Positions 4,433 to 6,824 of a stretch of 6,824 nt of DNA are shown here, piece after piece. The DNA comes from an uncultured Oscillospiraceae bacterium (lineage in GTDB: Bacteria > Bacillota > Clostridia > Oscillospirales > Ruminococcaceae): assembly GCA_900543295.1 (NCBI GenBank), contig UQQY01000123.1:1-6824 (forward strand), read 5' to 3'. Every line of letters begins with the position of its first letter. Position 1 is the first letter of the stretch. Below the pieces are notes generated by a model, which was not told the DNA's origin, searched no databases, and saw only the letters and a list, made by a program, of their open reading frames with translations. A program made the translations under genes and the position numbers.

Positions 4433-5746
4433 TTGAAAAGAGAATATTTGCCGCAGGATGTATTTGAAGCGGCATATCAGCGTCTTCAGTTCCTATTTGA
4501 AGAATTCGACAATATCTTTGTATCCTTTTCCGGCGGAAAGGACAGCGGGCTGCTGCTAAACCTTGTGCTCGATTTTCAGAAAAGGCACTATCCGGCAAAA
4601 AGAATCGGCGTGTTCCATCAGGATTTTGAAGCGCAGTATTCCGTGACAACCGAATACGTAGAGCGCACGTTTGCCCGCATCGAAGACGACGTCGAGCCCT
4701 ATTGGGTCTGCCTGCCTATGGCCACGCGGACGGCAATGAGCCATTATGAAATGTACTGGTATCCATGGGACGACACCAAAGAGGAGATATGGATTCGCCC
4801 CATGCCAAAGCATTCCTACGTCATCAACCTGAAAAACAACCCGATCACGACCTATTCCTACAAGATGCATCAGGAGGATCTTGCCAAACAGTTCGGGCGG
4901 TGGTACCGCATGGCTCACGGCGGAGGAAAAACGGTCTGTCTGCTGGGAATCCGTGCTGACGAATCCTTACAGCGGTACAGCGGTATTCTGAACAAAAAAT
5001 ATGGCTATAAGGACACCTGTTGGATCAGCCGGCAGTTTAAAGACGTCTGGTGTGCATCGCCGCTGTACGACTGGTCTTTAAGCGACGTATGGCACGCCAA
5101 CAGCCTTTTCGGCTACGACTACAACAGGCTGTACGACCTGTACTATATGGCAGGATTAAAGCCGGATCAGATGCGTGTGGCTTCGCCTTTTAACGACTAT
5201 GCCAAGGACAGCTTAAACCTTTATCGGGTCATTGACCCGCAGATCTGGGTAAGGCTGGTCGGACGAGTCAACGGCGCGAACTTTACTGCCATTTACGGCA
5301 GATCCAAGGCTATGGGATACCGGAACATCACATTGCCGGAGGGTCATACGTGGGAGTCCTATACCCGCTTTTTACTTGCGACGCTTCCCGCCCGCCTGCG
5401 GGAAAATTACGTCAGAAAATTCAAAACCTCCATACAGTTTTGGCACAACGTCGGCGGAGGTTTAGGTGAAGAAGCCATCCGCGAACTGAAGGAGCATGGA
5501 TATAAGATCCGGCGCAACGGTGTTTCCAACTATACGATTATGCGAAATTCCAGAGTGGTCTTTCTTGGAAAAATCCCCGACCATACGGACGACATCAAAT
5601 CTACCAAAGACATTCCAAGTTGGAAACGGATGTGCTACTGCATATTGAAAAACGATCATGTCTGCCGCTTTATGGGCTTTAGCCTCAGCAGAGAGCAGCA
5701 GAGGAATATTGATTTCTTAAAAGAAAAATACGAAAGCGTTGGATAA
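4433..5746 (+). CDS. ibrA: IbrA-type PAPS reductase-like PP-loop protein (DUF3440)
   Basis: A 437-residue cytoplasmic protein of the PP-loop ATP pyrophosphatase superfamily. The N-terminal VSFSGGKDSGLL (PP-loop SGGKDS, residues 33-38) binds ATP. GIRADES (172-178) matches the GxRxxES-like motif of PAPS reductase and CysD relatives, and SPLYDWSLSDVW (209-220) matches their conserved PL..W...DVW block. The C-terminal half beyond about 240 is the extension typical of DUF3440/IbrA proteins and ends with three cysteines, C401, C403 and C411, within MCYCILKNDHVC. Canonical CysH enzymes are about 230-260 residues and end with a catalytic ECG motif, which is absent here, so assimilatory sulfate reduction is unlikely. 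The start is TTG (4433) preceded by GGGGGAAG; no upstream ATG is available. ibrB follows 24 bases later. In E. coli the ibrA-ibrB pair is known as a regulator of immunoglobulin-binding (eib) genes; the chemistry is not established. The symbol is assigned by resemblance. Confidence 0.85.
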   Translation: MKREYLPQDVFEAAYQRLQFLFEEFDNIFVSFSGGKDSGLLLNLVLDFQKRHYPAKRIGVFHQDFEAQYSVTTEYVERTFARIEDDVEPYWVCLPMATRTAMSHYEMYWYPWDDTKEEIWIRPMPKHSYVINLKNNPITTYSYKMHQEDLAKQFGRWYRMAHGGGKTVCLLGIRADESLQRYSGILNKKYGYKDTCWISRQFKDVWCASPLYDWSLSDVWHANSLFGYDYNRLYDLYYMAGLKPDQMRVASPFNDYAKDSLNLYRVIDPQIWVRLVGRVNGANFTAIYGRSKAMGYRNITLPEGHTWESYTRFLLATLPARLRENYVRKFKTSIQFWHNVGGGLGEEAIRELKEHGYKIRRNGVSNYTIMRNSRVVFLGKIPDHTDDIKSTKDIPSWKRMCYCILKNDHVCRFMGFSLSREQQRNIDFLKEKYESVG

Positions 5747-5757
5747 GATCAGCACAG

Positions 5758-5764
5758 AAAGGAG
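5758..5764 (+). promoter_or_regulatory. Ribosome binding site of the ibrB-like gene
   Basis: AAAGGAG ends 6 bases before the ATG at 5771, ideal spacing. It fixes this start over an overlapping alternative reading frame that opens at 5739, and shows efficient independent translation in a bicistronic message. Confidence 0.85.
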
Positions 5765-5770
5765 ATCATC

Positions 5771-6319
5771 ATGGCTTTCTCAAGCCCTGCTTACCACATT
5801 ATTTCGGTTCCGATTGAAAAAATCGAACCCAATACCTATAACCCGAATGCAGTCGCCCCGCCGGAGCTTGCACTGCTGTACGACAGCATTAAGGAAGACG
5901 GCTATACCATGCCGGTCGTCTGCTACTACGATCAAAAACGGGATACCTACATTCTGGTGGACGGATTCCACCGATACCGCATTATGCTGGACTATCCGGA
6001 CATTTACGAACGGGAAAACGGCCGGCTGCCGGTCTCTGTCATTGACAAACCCATCGACTGCCGCATGGCCAGCACCATCCGGCATAATCGGGCGCGCGGC
6101 TCGCATGACGTGGATCTGATGAGCAACATCGTAAAGGAACTGCATGAGCTTGGCCGCTCGGATGAATGGATCTCAAAGCATCTGGGCATGGACAAGGATG
6201 AAATCCTGCGGCTAAAGCAGATCACGGGACTCGCAGCACTGTTTCGGGACGTAAACTTCGGCCGCGCATGGCGCGCGGTGGAGGAAGAACTGCAGGATGA
6301 AGAGGATCCTGTCGAATAG
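5771..6319 (+). CDS. ibrB: IbrB-type ParB/sulfiredoxin-fold protein
   Basis: A 182-residue protein with a ParB N-terminal-like domain. Residues 8-26 (HIISVPIEKIEPNTYNPN) match the opening strand and loop, 36-50 (LLYDSIKEDGYTMPV) match the ParB box region, and DGFHRYRI (64-71) corresponds to the nucleotide-binding GxxR motif. RHNRARGSHD (104-113) matches the ParB box III position. Residues 131-155 (DEWISKHLGMDKDEILRLKQITGLA) look like a helix-turn-helix, followed by an acidic tail. Sulfiredoxins carry a catalytic cysteine in the GCHRY motif, but here the residue is F66, so sulfiredoxin chemistry is unlikely. It lacks the long dimerisation domain of chromosomal ParB, and no parA or parS is visible, so partitioning is not suggested. 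It is co-transcribed with the ibrA-like gene (24-base gap, AAAGGAG upstream), and the partnership of these families is established. It may bind nucleotide or DNA and direct its partner; that role is inferred. Confidence 0.87.
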   Translation: MAFSSPAYHIISVPIEKIEPNTYNPNAVAPPELALLYDSIKEDGYTMPVVCYYDQKRDTYILVDGFHRYRIMLDYPDIYERENGRLPVSVIDKPIDCRMASTIRHNRARGSHDVDLMSNIVKELHELGRSDEWISKHLGMDKDEILRLKQITGLAALFRDVNFGRAWRAVEEELQDEEDPVE

Positions 6320-6348
6320 GAAACGTAGTTTTGCGCGTAAAGAATCAA

Positions 6349-6375
6349 AAAACCGTCTGTTTTGCAGACGGTTTT
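6349..6375. terminator. Bidirectional terminator between ibrB and the DUF305 gene
   Basis: AAAACCGTCTG (6349-6359) and CAGACGGTTTT (6365-6375) form a perfect 11-bp stem with loop TTTTG. On the plus strand it ends in TTTT 30-odd bases after the ibrB stop; on the minus strand it ends in TTTTTT about 20 bases after the DUF305 stop. Position between convergent genes and T-runs on both sides indicate shared use, with the minus direction the stronger. Confidence 0.88.
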
Positions 6376-6395
6376 CAACATAAAAGATCTTCTAT

Positions 6396-6824
6396 TTATA
6401 TGCTCATACACTGAAGCAGACGTTTCATTTCTCTGATACCCCGTTCCTGTGAAGTGATGATCGCCTTCAATATTGGGACAAGCTCCGGACAAACGGAGTA
6501 GCGCAGAGCGTTTTCGGACATGCGAATCGCTCCCATGTGGTGCGGAATCATTTCTCTCATGAAATTGGCGTTAATCTGATTTGTGGATGCGGCTGTCCTC
6601 ATCCTGCTGAACATGGCCTGCATAATCTGCTGAACGCATTCCTGATACAGACGCAGATCACACTGCGAATCGGTCTTCATATCGCATTGGCTCAATACGT
6701 TTTTCATATCTTCTATGCTTTGCGTTTGTTCCTCGATGATTCCCTGCGCAATATTTTGCAGCGGGATAAAGGTGGTATACTGCAAAATATTTTTGGACAT
6801 TTCAATGGCAGCTTCGTGGTGTGG
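6396..6824 (-). CDS. DUF305 domain protein, 5' end outside the window
   Basis: The visible C-terminal 142 residues belong to a DUF305 protein, a ferritin-like helical family often encoded near copper or metal resistance genes; its biochemical role is not settled. The frame stays open to the window edge, where the first visible residues are PHHEAAIEMSKNILQYT, so the ATG at 6800 is internal. A second copy, MIPHHMGAIRMSENALRYS, lies about 93 residues later, followed by the typical ending ILKAIITSQERGIREMKRLL. Two His-His helices therefore form a tandem DUF305 arrangement. Methionine, histidine and cysteine are frequent (five cysteines in the visible part), consistent with metal contact. Whether it has a signal peptide or membrane anchor cannot be seen. 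It is convergent with ibrB and shares its terminator; no other gene of its operon is visible. Confidence 0.88.
   Translation of the reverse strand, partial: PHHEAAIEMSKNILQYTTFIPLQNIAQGIIEEQTQSIEDMKNVLSQCDMKTDSQCDLRLYQECVQQIMQAMFSRMRTAASTNQINANFMREMIPHHMGAIRMSENALRYSVCPELVPILKAIITSQERGIREMKRLLQCMSI

Noticed and set aside
4433..5746. Assimilatory PAPS/APS reductase (CysH) identity
   Set aside because: The protein is nearly twice the usual CysH length, lacks the C-terminal ECG motif, has the DUF3440-type extension and sits with a ParB-like gene and no sulfate assimilation genes.
5739..6119. 126-codon plus-strand open frame overlapping the start of ibrB in another frame
   Set aside because: The ibrB frame matches ParB motifs and has AAAGGAG at correct spacing; this frame has neither.
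5771..6319. Chromosome or plasmid partition ParB
   Set aside because: No parA neighbour, no repeated parS-like sites in the window and no long dimerisation domain; pairing with the PP-loop gene fits IbrB.
6004..6492. 162-codon minus-strand open frame across ibrB, the terminator and the DUF305 gene
   Set aside because: It crosses a strong bidirectional terminator and overlaps two well-supported genes; serine/arginine-rich shadow.

Overview
The window looks like a piece of a low-to-mid GC Firmicutes chromosome, most likely an anaerobic clostridial (Eubacteriales) gut-type bacterium. The reasons are strong GGAGG-type ribosome binding sites, several sigma-A-like promoters with 17-bp spacing, one TTG start, and family content (ArsR plus MFS pairs, XRE regulators with SHOCT-like tails, DUF305 proteins). 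No rRNA, tRNA or CRISPR array was seen. The taxon is an inference from style, not from a marker gene.

Layout. Positions 1-56 hold a strong inverted repeat at the window edge, possibly an insertion-sequence terminus or a MITE, or else a terminator hairpin. Positions 117-2592 (minus strand) hold an MFS efflux-type transporter followed by an ArsR-type regulator whose winged helix is at its C-terminus. The transporter has a near-consensus promoter overlapped by a palindrome, and the regulator probably has its own promoter as well. Positions 2720-3455 (minus) hold a two-gene unit: an XRE regulator and, one base after its stop codon, a 78-residue protein that looks like a second copy of the regulator's C-terminal domain. 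The leader of this unit carries a perfect 16-bp palindrome. Positions 3661-4173 (minus) encode a PaaI-type hotdog thioesterase with its own promoter and a strong terminator.

Positions 4367-6375 (plus strand) form a self-contained cassette with promoter, two genes and terminator. It encodes a PP-loop/PAPS-reductase-like protein (IbrA/DUF3440 type) and a ParB/sulfiredoxin-fold protein (IbrB type). This is the most interesting part of the window. The pair is known as a co-occurring unit, its biochemical activity is not settled as far as I know, and its parts resemble those of DNA sulfur-modification systems. The window ends in a minus-strand, 5'-truncated DUF305 gene with two His-His repeats, convergent with the cassette and sharing its bidirectional terminator.

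How the genes work together: three small regulatory or functional modules on the minus strand (transport plus regulator, XRE pair, single thioesterase) each have their own control signals. The ibrA-ibrB cassette is inserted divergently between the thioesterase and the DUF305 gene. Nothing ties the cassette functionally to its neighbours, which suits an accessory module.
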